From Azospirillum brasilense (GTDB lineage: Bacteria; Pseudomonadota; Alphaproteobacteria; Azospirillales; Azospirillaceae), in the NCBI RefSeq assembly GCF_008365405.1, contig NZ_QOKV01000001.1:310001-374000 (forward strand): 64,000 nucleotides of DNA, given 5' to 3'. The notes beneath the pieces are model-generated. The model searched no databases. It was given only the letters and a program-made list of their open reading frames with translations, and had not been told where the DNA came from. The stretch's first letter is position 1, and each line of letters opens with the position of its first letter. A program made the translations under genes and the position numbers. Shown piece by piece: positions 1 through 8,614 of the stretch.

Positions 1-92
1 AGGCGGGGCTGGTCATGGCGGACTCGGGAAAAGAAGTGCAAGAAGCCGGGGGCAAGGTAGCGGCGGGGGCGGGTCCCCGCAAGGCTGGGCCG

Positions 93-121
93 TTTCCGCC
101 CCGGAGCGTTATCGCTATAGT
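93..121 (+). promoter_or_regulatory. Putative sigma-70 promoter of rsmE
   Basis: A TATAGT -10 hexamer at 116-121 lies 17 bases after TTTCCG at 93-98, and the rsmE start codon follows about 30 bases downstream. CTATAG-like -10 boxes recur upstream of several genes here. The first 90 bases hold no gene I can support. A minus-strand ATG at 14-16 could begin a divergent gene that leaves the window, but only five codons are visible and there is no clear ribosome binding site. Confidence 0.4.
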
Positions 122-150
122 CGGCGCCGCACACCGGAGACCTTTGCGCC

Positions 151-945
151 ATGTCAGACCAACCGAAGACCCGCCTCTATGTGGACAGCCCCCTCGGCGA
201 GGGGCAGACGGTGGGGCTCGACCACGAGAGGGCGCATTTCCTGCGCCATGTCCTGCGGCTCGACAAGGGCAACGTCGTGGCCGTCTTCAACGGGCGGGAC
301 GGCGAATGGCTGGCCGCCATCGACGGCTTCGGCAAGGGCTGGTGCTCGCTCACCGTGACCGCGCAGCGGCGTCTCCAGGCGGCCGGGCCGGACCTCTGGC
401 TGCTGTTCGCCCCGATCAAGCGAGGGCGCATTGATTTCGTCGCGGAAAAGGCCAGCGAGTTGGGCGTGTCGCGGCTGTGGCCTGTCTTCACCCGCCGCAC
501 CGACCCCAACCGTGTCAACACCGACCGCCTGCGCGCCAACGCCATCGAGGCCGCCGAGCAGTCGGAGCGGCTGACCGTGCCGGAGATGGCCGACCCGCTG
601 CCGCTGGACAAGGCACTGGCCGGCTGGCCGGCCGAACGTACGCTGTACCTGTGCGCCGAGGCCGGGAACGTACGCCCCATCGCGGAGGCCGTCCATGCCC
701 GTCCGCGCGGTCCCGCCGCCTTCCTGATCGGGCCGGAGGGCGGCTTTGCGCAGTCCGAACTTGACGAACTTTGTAAACTACCCTTTGTTGTTCCCGTCGG
801 CCTGGGGCCCCGCATTCTTCGGGCCGACACGGCGGTGGTCGCGGCGCTCGCCTGCTGGCAGGCCCTTGCGGGGGACTGGACGGCGGACGGAGGCGACACC
901 CGACCGCCCTTCCGCGCGCCGGCCGACCCCACCGTCGGGGAGTAA
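151..945 (+). CDS. rsmE: 16S rRNA (uracil-1498-N3)-methyltransferase RsmE
   Basis: The 264-residue protein matches RsmE in length and layout. It methylates U1498 of 16S rRNA in the cytoplasm using S-adenosylmethionine. The N-terminal half carries the PUA-like RNA-binding region (HFLRHVLRLDKG near residue 30). The C-terminal SPOUT knot shows the loops IGPEGGF (about residue 194) and LGPRILRADTAVVAAL (about residue 220), the family's SAM-binding signature. The ATG at 151 is preceded by a weak GGAG. The next gene, gshA, lies about 80 bases downstream in the same direction. Confidence 0.93.
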   Translation: MSDQPKTRLYVDSPLGEGQTVGLDHERAHFLRHVLRLDKGNVVAVFNGRDGEWLAAIDGFGKGWCSLTVTAQRRLQAAGPDLWLLFAPIKRGRIDFVAEKASELGVSRLWPVFTRRTDPNRVNTDRLRANAIEAAEQSERLTVPEMADPLPLDKALAGWPAERTLYLCAEAGNVRPIAEAVHARPRGPAAFLIGPEGGFAQSELDELCKLPFVVPVGLGPRILRADTAVVAALACWQALAGDWTADGGDTRPPFRAPADPTVGE

Positions 946-1026
946 GGGCCGCTCGACGCGCCGCTGTTCCGAAGCGGGCCGTTTGATTCGTTGGCCAGTT
1001 TAGACTTTTTGAAAGCGGGAGCTTCC

Positions 1027-2391
1027 ATGTCCGCACCTCCGCAGACGCGTGGTGAACCGATCACCGACCGCCGCCAACTGGCGGCCTATCTGGAATCCGG
1101 CAACAAGCCGGCCGACCAGTGGCGCATCGGGACCGAACACGAGAAATTCGCCTACCGCGTCTCCGACCACCGGCCGCTGCCCTACGAGGGGCCGGACGGG
1201 ATTGGCGAACTGCTGACCCGCCTGCAGCGCTTCGGCTGGGACCCGGTGGAGGAGAAGGGCAACCTGATCGCCCTGACCCAGGGCATGGCGAACATCACGC
1301 TGGAGCCCGGTGGGCAGGTGGAACTGTCCGGCGCGCCGCTGGAGACCCTGCACCAGACCTGCGCCGAGGTGCACCGCCACCTCGAGCAGGTGAAGGAGAT
1401 CGGGGGCGAGTTGGGCATCGCCATGATGGGCCTCGGTTTCCAGCCGAAATGGCGGCGCGACGAGATCCCCTGGATGCCCAAGGGCCGCTACAAGATCATG
1501 GGCGACTACATGCCCAAGCGCGGCAATCTCGGCCTGGACATGATGATGCGCACCTGCACCGTGCAGGTGAACCTGGACTTCGCGTCGGAAGCCGACATGG
1601 TGAAGAAGTTCCGGGTCAGCCTGGCGCTTCAGCCCATCGCCACGGCGCTGTTCGCCAACTCGCCCTTCACCGAGGGCAAGCCGAACGGCTTCCAGAGCTT
1701 CCGCAGCCACATCTGGACCGACACCGACCCCGACCGCACCGGCGACCTGCCCTTCGTGTTCGAGGACGGCTTCGGGTTCGAACGGTACGTGGACTACCTG
1801 CTCGACGTGCCGATGTACTTCGTCTACCGCGACGGCACGTACATCGACGCCTCCGGCCAGTCCTTCCGCGACTTCATGCAGGGCCGCCTGCCGGCGTTGC
1901 CGGGCGAGGTCCCGCTGATCACCGACTGGGCCGACCACATGACCACCTCCTTCCCCGAGGTGCGTCTGAAGAAGTATCTGGAGATGCGCGGCGCCGACGG
2001 CGGTCCCTGGCGCCGCCTGTGCGCGCTGCCGGCCCTGTGGGTCGGGCTGCTCTACGACAGCCAGGCGCTGGACGCCGCCTGGGACCTCGTGAAGGGCTGG
2101 ACGACGGAGGAGCGTGCCCAGCTGCGCGCCGAGGTGCCGCGCCATGCCCTGCGCACCCCCTTCCGCGGCCGCACGGTGCGGGAGGTCGCGCTTGAGGTGC
2201 TGGAGATCGCCCGCGGCGGTCTGGCCCGTCGTGCCCGCAACGACAATTGGGGCGACGACGAGGCGCATTTCCTGAACACGCTGCTCGACATCGCCGAATC
2301 CGGCCAGACCCCGGCCGACGAGCTTCTGGCGAAGTTCAACGGCCCCTGGGGCGGCAGCGTGGACCCGGTGTTCAAGGAATACGCGTACTGA
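1027..2391 (+). CDS. gshA: Glutamate--cysteine ligase, class II (plant/alphaproteobacterial type)
   Basis: This 454-residue cytoplasmic enzyme joins glutamate and cysteine with ATP, the first step of glutathione synthesis. The segments [30 protein letters not shown] and [10 protein letters not shown] are typical of the GCS2 family found in alphaproteobacteria and plants, rather than of the E. coli type. The reading frame stays open to a TTG at 991, but the ATG at 1027 has GCGGGAGC just upstream and gives the expected N-terminus. The gene ends in a palindromic repeat shared with the convergent aminotransferase. Confidence 0.92.
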   Translation: MSAPPQTRGEPITDRRQLAAYLESGNKPADQWRIGTEHEKFAYRVSDHRPLPYEGPDGIGELLTRLQRFGWDPVEEKGNLIALTQGMANITLEPGGQVELSGAPLETLHQTCAEVHRHLEQVKEIGGELGIAMMGLGFQPKWRRDEIPWMPKGRYKIMGDYMPKRGNLGLDMMMRTCTVQVNLDFASEADMVKKFRVSLALQPIATALFANSPFTEGKPNGFQSFRSHIWTDTDPDRTGDLPFVFEDGFGFERYVDYLLDVPMYFVYRDGTYIDASGQSFRDFMQGRLPALPGEVPLITDWADHMTTSFPEVRLKKYLEMRGADGGPWRRLCALPALWVGLLYDSQALDAAWDLVKGWTTEERAQLRAEVPRHALRTPFRGRTVREVALEVLEIARGGLARRARNDNWGDDEAHFLNTLLDIAESGQTPADELLAKFNGPWGGSVDPVFKEYAY

Positions 2392-2398
2392 GAATGGA

Positions 2399-2525
2399 GC
2401 CCTCTCTCCCTGGGGAGAGGGGTGGGTGAGGGGGCGTTACGCCCGGTAGGGCGGATGATGTTTGTTAAGCTTGGCGCGCCTTCGGCGCCCCCCTCATCCT
2501 AACCTTCTCCCCAGAGGGGAGAAGG
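2399..2525. repeat. Palindromic repeat pair R1 between convergent genes
   Basis: Two GC-rich palindromes face each other: CTCTCCCTGGGGAGAG at about 2404-2419, and an outward-facing partner built on TTCTCCCC/GGGGAGAA at about 2504-2524. Their flanks (GGTGGGTGAGGGGGCG and CGCCCCCCTCATCC) are also complementary, so the whole unit can fold. It lies between the 3' ends of gshA and the aminotransferase gene and may stop transcription in both directions. It belongs to the repeat family seen at seven other places in this window. Confidence 0.75.
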
Positions 2526-2541
2526 AATTGAAGAAACGCCG

Positions 2542-3696
2542 TTACCTCTTCCAGGCGATCAGCCGCCGGGCCGCCTCGGCGATGGTCTCCTCCGAGCCGG
2601 CGAAGCTGAAGCGCACGAAGCGGAGGCCGCGTGCCGGGTCGAAGTCGACGCCGGGGGTGCAGGCGATGCCCGTTTCCGCCAGGATGCGCTTGCAGAAGGC
2701 CTCGCTGTTGTCGGTCATCTCCGTCACGTCGGCGTAGATGTAGAAGGCGCCGTCCGCCGGAGCCAGCTTGTCGAAACCGGCCTTCGGCAGTTCCCTCAGC
2801 AGAAGCGCGCGGTTGCGGGCGTAGCGGGCGACGTGGCCGTCCAACTCCTCGGTGCAGGCGAAGGCGGCGACCGCGGCGGCCTGCGACAGGCTGGGGGCCG
2901 AGATGAACAGGTTCTGGGCGAGGCATTCGACCGAGCGGATCAGGTCGTCCGGAACGATCATCCAGCCGAGCCGCCAGCCGGTCATCGAGAAGTATTTGGA
3001 GAAGCTGTTCACCACCAGGGCGCTCTCGCTGACCTCGGCGGCGGTGACAGCTTCCGGCCCGTAGGTCAGGCCGTGGTAGATCTCGTCGGAAACGAGCCGC
3101 ACGCCTTTGGCGTCGCACCAGTTGGCGAGCGCGGTCAGCTCCTCCCGGCTCAGCATCGTGCCGGTCGGGTTGGCCGGGCTGGCGACGATCAGCCCCTGGA
3201 TGGGCGGATCGAGCTGTTCCAGAAGCTCGATGGTCGGCTGGAAGCGGTGCTCCGGCCCGGTCGGCAGTTCCACCGGCTCGACCCCGATGGCGGTCAGGGT
3301 GTGGCGGTAGGCCGGGTAGCTGGGCGAGGCCATGGCCACCCGGTCGCCTGGATCGAAGGCTGCCAGGAAGCCGAGCTGGAAGGCCCCCGAGGAGCCGGTG
3401 GTGACCACCACGCGCCGCTCCGGCACGTCGATCCCGTAACGGTCGCGGTACCAGCCGGCGATGGCCGCGCGCAACGCCGGGATGCCCAGCGCCCCGGTGT
3501 AGCCCAGCACGTCGGCGTCGAGCATGCGGTGGGCGGCCTCCAGCACGCCCTTCGGCGCGCCGGTCGAGGGCTGCCCGACCTCCATGTGCAGGACCTCAAG
3601 GCCGGCGGCCTCGCGCTCGGCGGCGGCGCGCATCACTTCCATGACGAAGAAGGGCGGGATGGCGCCCCGTTTGGAGACTTTGGGTGCTTTGCTCAT
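2542..3696 (-). CDS. Class I/II PLP-dependent aminotransferase
   Basis: A 384-residue fold-type I aminotransferase, probably acting on amino acids in the cytoplasm. The PLP-binding lysine sits in NSFSKYFSMTGWRLGW (about residue 230), with the cofactor Asn/Asp/Tyr neighbourhood in SPANPTGTML and SDEIYHGL. The C-terminal substrate Arg is in FVRFSFAG. I chose the ATG at 3696 because the longer frame would run into the upstream gene. The GGT-like lipoprotein gene ends 19 bases upstream on the same strand, so the two are probably cotranscribed. The exact substrate cannot be read from the sequence. Confidence 0.9.
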   Translation of the reverse strand: MSKAPKVSKRGAIPPFFVMEVMRAAAEREAAGLEVLHMEVGQPSTGAPKGVLEAAHRMLDADVLGYTGALGIPALRAAIAGWYRDRYGIDVPERRVVVTTGSSGAFQLGFLAAFDPGDRVAMASPSYPAYRHTLTAIGVEPVELPTGPEHRFQPTIELLEQLDPPIQGLIVASPANPTGTMLSREELTALANWCDAKGVRLVSDEIYHGLTYGPEAVTAAEVSESALVVNSFSKYFSMTGWRLGWMIVPDDLIRSVECLAQNLFISAPSLSQAAAVAAFACTEELDGHVARYARNRALLLRELPKAGFDKLAPADGAFYIYADVTEMTDNSEAFCKRILAETGIACTPGVDFDPARGLRFVRFSFAGSEETIAEAARRLIAWKR

Positions 3697-3715
3697 GATT
3701 CCAGACTTTTGTGCG

Positions 3716-5050
3716 TCAACGCTCGGTTTCGACCAGGATGCCCAGGGCATGGGCGCGCGGGTCGGCGGCAAGCTGGCATTCCTTCCAGCCGCTCTCCATC
3801 GAGGTCTGGCAGGTGACGAAGGTGGCGCGGCCCGGCCCGCTTGCGGCGCGGCTGACGCGGATGGCGGCGCCGGCCTCCTTGTCGAGCGCGGCGGGCAGGG
3901 CGGCGGTCAGCAGGGCGGCGGGAGCGGCGGCGGGGCCGTCGTTGCCGGCGGCGCTGGCCGCCCCGGCGAACTGGGTGCGGCCGACAATGGCGTTGGTGAG
4001 CAGGGCGGGCGCGCCGAAGCCGGCGCCGTCCACCCCGCGGGCGGCCAGCAGGCCGGTGCCCGGCACCATGCGGCCGGTGCCGAAGGGCGCCCCCATGGTG
4101 AAGGAGCAGGCGACCCCGTTCTCCTCGTGGTCGATCACCACGAGTCCGGCGCCGGGCGCGGAAGCGCCGCTGCCGGTGGCGCCCAGCGCCTGGGCCACGC
4201 GGGCCGCGCGCTGGTCGGACGGCAGGTCGGCGGCGGCGTTCCAGGCGGCGGTCAGGGCGGCGCCGTTGTCGGTCTCGGGAAGCTGGGCGAAATGCATCGA
4301 CACGATGCCCAGCGGAATGGCCGCGGTGCCGGTCCAGCGCGGCTGGAAGCCACGGACCGCGGCGGGGTCGATGGCGGCGGCCTGCGCCACCGCACCGCCC
4401 AGCGGCCCGCCGTACATCGCGGCGATGCCGCTGCGCCGCACCTGCGACAGGCTGGCGGCCAGTTCGGGTTGGCTCAGCGCCGCACCCTCGGCCAGCGGCG
4501 TGCCGGTCGGCAGGAAGACTCGGCGCGCCTCCGGGTCGGCGGACAGGCGGGACGCGGAGTCGGCGAGGTCGCGCGCCAGCGCCCGGCTGACCGGGGTGGA
4601 GCGGGCGAGCTGCTCGGCCAGGACCACGGTCTGCTCCCAGCGCATCGCCCCCGTTGCGGCCTGGAGCGCGTAGACGCCGCGCAGGAAGCCGGGCAGGGCC
4701 GCCTCACCGGTGCCGGCGGGTCGGGGCAGGAAGTCGAGCGTGCGGGTTTCCTTCTTCGCCGCGTCGAACACCACGCAGACGCCGCCGCCGGTCATCCCGA
4801 CGCGCGACGGCAGGGTGACGGCCATCGCCATCGCCATGGCGGTGGCGGCGTCGCCGGCCTTGCCACCCTGGGCGATGATGTCGCGCCCGATCTCCGCCGC
4901 GCGCGGCTCGTCGGCCGCGACGAAGTTCTGGGACGGGGCGTTGGTGCGGTATTTCGTGTTGACGCAACCGCCCACCAGCGATGCGGCTATGGCAATCGCG
5001 CCCAACCCTTGCCAGATTCGGCGGGTGGAATGGGGCGCCCGGCCCGGCAT
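3716..5050 (-). CDS. Gamma-glutamyltransferase-like lipoprotein, probably lacking the catalytic Thr
   Basis: A 444-residue protein with a lipoprotein signal ending in SLVGGC (Cys at about residue 27). It then has the N-terminal GGT block, with IIAQGGKAGDAATAMAMAMA and GMTGGGVCVVFD. GGT normally cleaves itself before a Thr in TTHxSVVD. Here the aligned stretch reads APGAGLVVIDHEENGV, so the nucleophilic Thr seems absent, although the following FGTGRMVPGTGLL block is kept. It is also shorter than usual GGTs (about 560-580). I infer a periplasm-facing, membrane-anchored homologue that may be inactive. It probably forms an operon with the aminotransferase and is divergent from the M48 protease. 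Confidence 0.78.
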   Translation of the reverse strand: MPGRAPHSTRRIWQGLGAIAIAASLVGGCVNTKYRTNAPSQNFVAADEPRAAEIGRDIIAQGGKAGDAATAMAMAMAVTLPSRVGMTGGGVCVVFDAAKKETRTLDFLPRPAGTGEAALPGFLRGVYALQAATGAMRWEQTVVLAEQLARSTPVSRALARDLADSASRLSADPEARRVFLPTGTPLAEGAALSQPELAASLSQVRRSGIAAMYGGPLGGAVAQAAAIDPAAVRGFQPRWTGTAAIPLGIVSMHFAQLPETDNGAALTAAWNAAADLPSDQRAARVAQALGATGSGASAPGAGLVVIDHEENGVACSFTMGAPFGTGRMVPGTGLLAARGVDGAGFGAPALLTNAIVGRTQFAGAASAAGNDGPAAAPAALLTAALPAALDKEAGAAIRVSRAASGPGRATFVTCQTSMESGWKECQLAADPRAHALGILVETER

Positions 5051-5093
5051 CTTGACCGGCTGCCCGGTGTCCCGGTGTGCGGAGGAAGAAACG

Positions 5094-6446
5094 GTGCGCA
5101 AGCCCAGCAGGCTGGTTTCGGTCATCGCCATGGTTGCCGTGATGGTTCTGTCGTGGTCGCCGCCCGCGGGCGCGCAGCGGCGCCAGGAGATGCAGTTCCT
5201 GAGCGACGCCGAGACGGAACATATCATCCGCGACATGGCGCGGCCAATCTTCCAGGCCGCCGGCATCGATCCGGACGCGGTGAACATCGTCCTGGTCAAC
5301 GACAACACCATGAACGCCTTCGTCGCCGGCGGGCAGAACATCTTCCTGCACACCGGCCTGCTGCTGGGGCTGGAGGACGCCGGGCAGCTCATCGGCGTGA
5401 TCGCCCACGAAACCGGCCACATCGCCGGCGGCCATCTGGTCCGCGGGTCCGAGGCGATGGAGAACGCCTTCCTGTCCTCGCTGATCGGCATGGGCATCGG
5501 CATCGTCGGCGGCATCGCCGCGGGCAACGCCGGGGCCGGTGCGGCGGGCGTGATGCTGGGCCAGCATCTGGCGGAGCGCAACTTCCTGTCCTTCTCGCGC
5601 AGCCAGGAATCCTCGGCCGACCAAGCGGGCCTCTCCTATATGGAGCAGTCCGGCATCTCGGCGGAGGGGCTGGTCACCTTCCTGGAGAAGTTGGGCGCCG
5701 CCGACGACCCGCTGCTGGTGGACCGCGACGCCGGCTACCGCCGCACCCACCCGCTGACCCGCGAGCGCATCGAGACGGTGCGCAATTTCGTGGAGCGGTC
5801 GCGGGCCGGCAGGAAGCCGGTTCCGGCGCAATGGAACGAGGAGTTCCACCGCATCCAGGCCAAGCTCTACGCCTATCTCGACCCGAACGGGGCGCTGCGT
5901 CGCTACAAGGCGGACGACCCGTCCTTCGTGGCGCGCTACGGCCGGGCCTACGCCTATTTCCGGCGCGGCGAGGTCCGGCAGGCCCTGCCGCTGGTCGACG
6001 GGCTGATTGCCCAGGAGCCGAAGAACGCCTTCCTCTATGAAATGAAGGGCGACCTGATGCTGCAGAACGGGCGGGCGGTGGACGCCGCCGCCCCCTACCG
6101 CAAGGCGATCGAGCTGGAGCCGGATGCCGGCAGCATCCGCGTCTCGCTGGCCCATTCGCTGATGGAGCAGAACGACGCCCGGCTGGCCGACGAGGCGCTG
6201 CGCAACCTTCAGGTGGCGTCCAAGACGCAGGCGCAGTCGGCCTTCCTGTGGCGGCTGATGGCCCAGGCCTGGAGCATGAAGGGCAACGCCGGCATGGTCG
6301 CCTACGCCACCGCGGAGGAGGCCTTCGCCCGCGGCGACAAGCCGATGGCCCGCTTCCAGGCGGAGCGGGCGGAGAAGCTTCTGCCCGCCGGTTCTCCCGG
6401 CTGGCTGCGCGCCCAGGACATCCGCGGACTGGCGGGCGGCAAGTGA
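5094..6446 (+). CDS. M48 family metalloprotease with C-terminal TPR region (BepA/YfgC-like)
   Basis: The 450-residue protein begins with a signal peptide ending near PPAGAQ. A zinc protease domain follows with the HExxH motif in VIAHETGHIAGGH (about residue 104) and a downstream zinc ligand in SQESSADQAG. A TPR-like helical region fills residues 280-440. BepA-type proteins work in the periplasm in outer-membrane protein assembly and quality control, which this layout fits. The GTG at 5094 is chosen because GGAGGA lies 7-12 bases upstream and the signal peptide starts there. Only 43 bases separate it from the divergent GGT-like gene, so the two promoters must overlap. Confidence 0.88.
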   Translation: MRKPSRLVSVIAMVAVMVLSWSPPAGAQRRQEMQFLSDAETEHIIRDMARPIFQAAGIDPDAVNIVLVNDNTMNAFVAGGQNIFLHTGLLLGLEDAGQLIGVIAHETGHIAGGHLVRGSEAMENAFLSSLIGMGIGIVGGIAAGNAGAGAAGVMLGQHLAERNFLSFSRSQESSADQAGLSYMEQSGISAEGLVTFLEKLGAADDPLLVDRDAGYRRTHPLTRERIETVRNFVERSRAGRKPVPAQWNEEFHRIQAKLYAYLDPNGALRRYKADDPSFVARYGRAYAYFRRGEVRQALPLVDGLIAQEPKNAFLYEMKGDLMLQNGRAVDAAAPYRKAIELEPDAGSIRVSLAHSLMEQNDARLADEALRNLQVASKTQAQSAFLWRLMAQAWSMKGNAGMVAYATAEEAFARGDKPMARFQAERAEKLLPAGSPGWLRAQDIRGLAGGK

Positions 6447-6568
6447 GCCTCCTCCGTTCGCGCGCCCTCCGTTTGCGCGGTGCACAGCCGTCTTGCCTGA
6501 CCCCGCCGTCCGGGTCCACAGTATCGCCCCGACTAGCGCCGTTTTGGCTCCCCACGAGAGAGTTCGAC

Positions 6569-7324
6569 ATGACCCGCTTCCGCCCCGCCGCCCTGGCGCT
6601 CGCCGCCGCGCTGGCCCTTCCGACGGGGCTGCTGGCCCCCGCCCTCCAGGCCCAGAGCCCGATGGACGACGCGCAGCGCAAGGCCGTCGAGGAGGTCGTG
6701 CGCGACTACATCCTGAAGAACCCGGAAATCATCCTGGAGGCCGTGGACTCGCTCCAGAAGCGCCAGAAGCTGGCCGAGGAGCAGAAGGCCAAGGCGGCGC
6801 TGGCCGACAACAAGGCCGCGCTGTTCCAGAACCCCGCCGATCCGGTCGCCGGCAACCCCAAGGGCGACGTGACGGTGGTCGAGTTCTTCGACTACCAGTG
6901 CGGCTACTGCAAGGCCGTGCAGGCCGACACCGAGCGCCTGATCAAGGACGACGGCAAGCTGCGCTTCGTCTTCAAGGAGTTCCCGATCCTCAGCCCGGCC
7001 TCGCTGACCGCGGCCAAGGCCGCCCTGGCGTCGCGCGGGCAGGGCAAGTATCTGGAATTCCACAACGCCCTGATGGCCCACCGTGGCCAGCTTGACGACG
7101 ACGTGATCCAGCGGCTGGCCAAGTCGGTCGGGCTGGACACCGACAAGCTGAAGAAGGACATGAACAGCCCCGAGGTGTTGAAGGTCATCGCCGCCAACCA
7201 GGCGCTGGCCGAGGAACTGGGCATCCGCGGCACCCCGGCCTTCGTCATCGGCGACGAGTTGGTCCCCGGCGCCATCAAGTTGGACCAGATGAAGGACCTT
7301 GTCGCCGCGGCCCGCAAGGGCTGA
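6569..7324 (+). CDS. DsbA family thiol:disulfide oxidoreductase (Com1-like)
   Basis: A 251-residue secreted protein. A signal peptide ends near ALQAQS. A helical linker (about residues 30-85) precedes a thioredoxin fold of the DsbA/Com1 kind, with the redox motif CGYC in FDYQCGYCK (about residue 111) and the cis-Pro loop IRGTPAFVIGD (about residue 225). It should form or isomerise disulfide bonds in the periplasm. The ATG at 6569 is the first one that yields a signal peptide. It lies about 120 bases after the M48 protease gene and just ahead of a HAD hydrolase, consistent with an envelope-maintenance group. Confidence 0.88.
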   Translation: MTRFRPAALALAAALALPTGLLAPALQAQSPMDDAQRKAVEEVVRDYILKNPEIILEAVDSLQKRQKLAEEQKAKAALADNKAALFQNPADPVAGNPKGDVTVVEFFDYQCGYCKAVQADTERLIKDDGKLRFVFKEFPILSPASLTAAKAALASRGQGKYLEFHNALMAHRGQLDDDVIQRLAKSVGLDTDKLKKDMNSPEVLKVIAANQALAEELGIRGTPAFVIGDELVPGAIKLDQMKDLVAAARKG

Positions 7325-7344
7325 GGCTGGGACGGGAATTGACG

Positions 7345-7956
7345 ATGACCAAGCCGAGCACCGTCGTCTTCGACATCGGCCAAGTGCTCATCGAATGGGA
7401 CCCGCGGCACCTCTACCGCGAGCTGTTCGACGGGTACGAGGACCTGATGGAGGACTTCCTCGACACCGTCTGCACCCCCGCCTGGAACCTCGAGCAGGAC
7501 CGCGGCCGTCCGTGGGACGAGGCGGTCGCCGTTCTGACCGCCGAGTTCCCCGACTGCCGCGAGCTGATCCGCGCCTATCACGACCGGTGGGAGGAGATGG
7601 TGCCCGGCCCCATGGCCGGGACCCCGGAGATCCTGATGGAGCTGAAGCAGCGCGCGACGCCGCTCTACTCCATCACCAACTTCTCGTCGGAGAAGCTGGC
7701 GCTGACCCGCAGGCGCTTCGATTTCCTGAACGTCTTCGACGGGATCATCGTGTCCGGCGACGAGGGTCTGGTGAAGCCGGACCCGGCGATCTTCCAACTC
7801 CTGCTTGATCGCTACGGCTTGTCGGCGGCGGACTGCTGCTTCATCGATGACAGCCCCGCCAACGTCGAGGCCGCCCGCGTCCTCGGCATGACGGCGCACC
7901 GTTTTTCCGGCGCCGCCAGCCTGCGCGCCGAACTGGAGGAACTGGGGCTGCTGTAG
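7345..7956 (+). CDS. HAD superfamily hydrolase (subfamily IA, YihX-like)
   Basis: A 203-residue cytoplasmic phosphatase-like protein. Motif I is VVFDIGQVLIEWDP, with DxG in place of DxD as in YihX-type sugar phosphatases. Motif II is ITNFSS, the motif III lysine is in GLVKPDPAIF, and motif IV is CFIDDSPANVEAA. The ATG at 7345 is preferred over the in-frame TTG two codons earlier because GACGGGA precedes it. It follows the DsbA-like gene by 20 bases and converges on greB with 12 bases between the stop codons. The substrate is unknown. Confidence 0.87.
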   Translation: MTKPSTVVFDIGQVLIEWDPRHLYRELFDGYEDLMEDFLDTVCTPAWNLEQDRGRPWDEAVAVLTAEFPDCRELIRAYHDRWEEMVPGPMAGTPEILMELKQRATPLYSITNFSSEKLALTRRRFDFLNVFDGIIVSGDEGLVKPDPAIFQLLLDRYGLSAADCCFIDDSPANVEAARVLGMTAHRFSGAASLRAELEELGLL

Positions 7957-7968
7957 CCCCAGCCTTTC

Positions 7969-8532
7969 TTACGCCGCGTCGTCCGGATAGCGGATGGCGA
8001 CGACTTCGATCTGCTCCAGTCCGGCAGGGGTGCGCAGGTCCACCACGTCGCCCTCCTGCGCCTTCAGCAGAGCGCGGGCGATGGGCGAAATCCAGCTCAC
8101 ATGGGCGCGGTCCATGTCCACCTCGTCGGCGCCGACGATGGTAACGGTGTTCTCCGTCCCGTCTTCCCGCGCGTAGGTGACGGTGGCCCCGAAGAACACG
8201 CGGTCGCGGTTCTTCTGGAGCGTGGGATCGACCACCTCCGCCGATTCCAGCCGCTTGGTCAGGAAGCGGATGCGCCGGTCGATCTCGCGCAGGCGCTTCT
8301 TGCCGTAGATGTAGTCGCCGTTTTCCGAGCGGTCGCCGTTGCCGGCGGCCCAGGACACCACCTCGACCACCTTCGGGCGCTCGACGCGCAGCAGCGAGCG
8401 TAGCTCCTCCTGCATGCGTTGGAAGCCTTCGGGCGTCATGTAGTTCTTCACGCCCTTGGGCAAGGGTTTGGGGTCGTCGGCATCTTCGTCGTCGCCGGCG
8501 GAGTCGTTCTCCCGGGTGAAGGCCTTGCTCAT
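7969..8532 (-). CDS. greB: Transcription elongation factor GreB
   Basis: The 187-residue protein rescues backtracked RNA polymerase by stimulating transcript cleavage. The N-terminal coiled coil starts with YMTPEGFQRMQEELRSLL and carries acidic residues in GDRSENGDYIYGKKRLREID near its tip, followed by FLTKRLESAEVVDP, which is the GreB pattern. The C-terminal FKBP-like domain contains WISPIARALLKAQEGDVVDL. About 30 N-terminal residues are acidic and beyond the usual GreB length. It is transcribed convergently with the HAD gene and lies downstream of rne on the same strand, separated by a terminator. Confidence 0.92.
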   Translation of the reverse strand: MSKAFTRENDSAGDDEDADDPKPLPKGVKNYMTPEGFQRMQEELRSLLRVERPKVVEVVSWAAGNGDRSENGDYIYGKKRLREIDRRIRFLTKRLESAEVVDPTLQKNRDRVFFGATVTYAREDGTENTVTIVGADEVDMDRAHVSWISPIARALLKAQEGDVVDLRTPAGLEQIEVVAIRYPDDAA

Positions 8533-8562
8533 GGTCGGGACCCTTCGCGGTTTCCTGGAAAA

Positions 8563-8590
8563 GGAAAAGGCGCCGCGAGGCGCCTTTTCC
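8563..8590 (-). terminator. Rho-independent terminator of rne
   Basis: A perfect 12-base stem (GGAAAAGGCGCC and its complement) encloses a GCGA loop. On the minus strand it is followed by a T-rich CCTTTTCC stretch. It sits 25 bases after the rne stop codon and 30 bases before greB, so it probably separates the two transcripts. Confidence 0.8.
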
Positions 8591-8614
8591 AGTCTTTACG
8601 GCGATGAAACGCGC

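Noticed and set aside
15..434. Open frame overlapping the start of rsmE
   Set aside because: Out of frame with rsmE, Arg/Pro-rich, no domain and no ribosome binding site.
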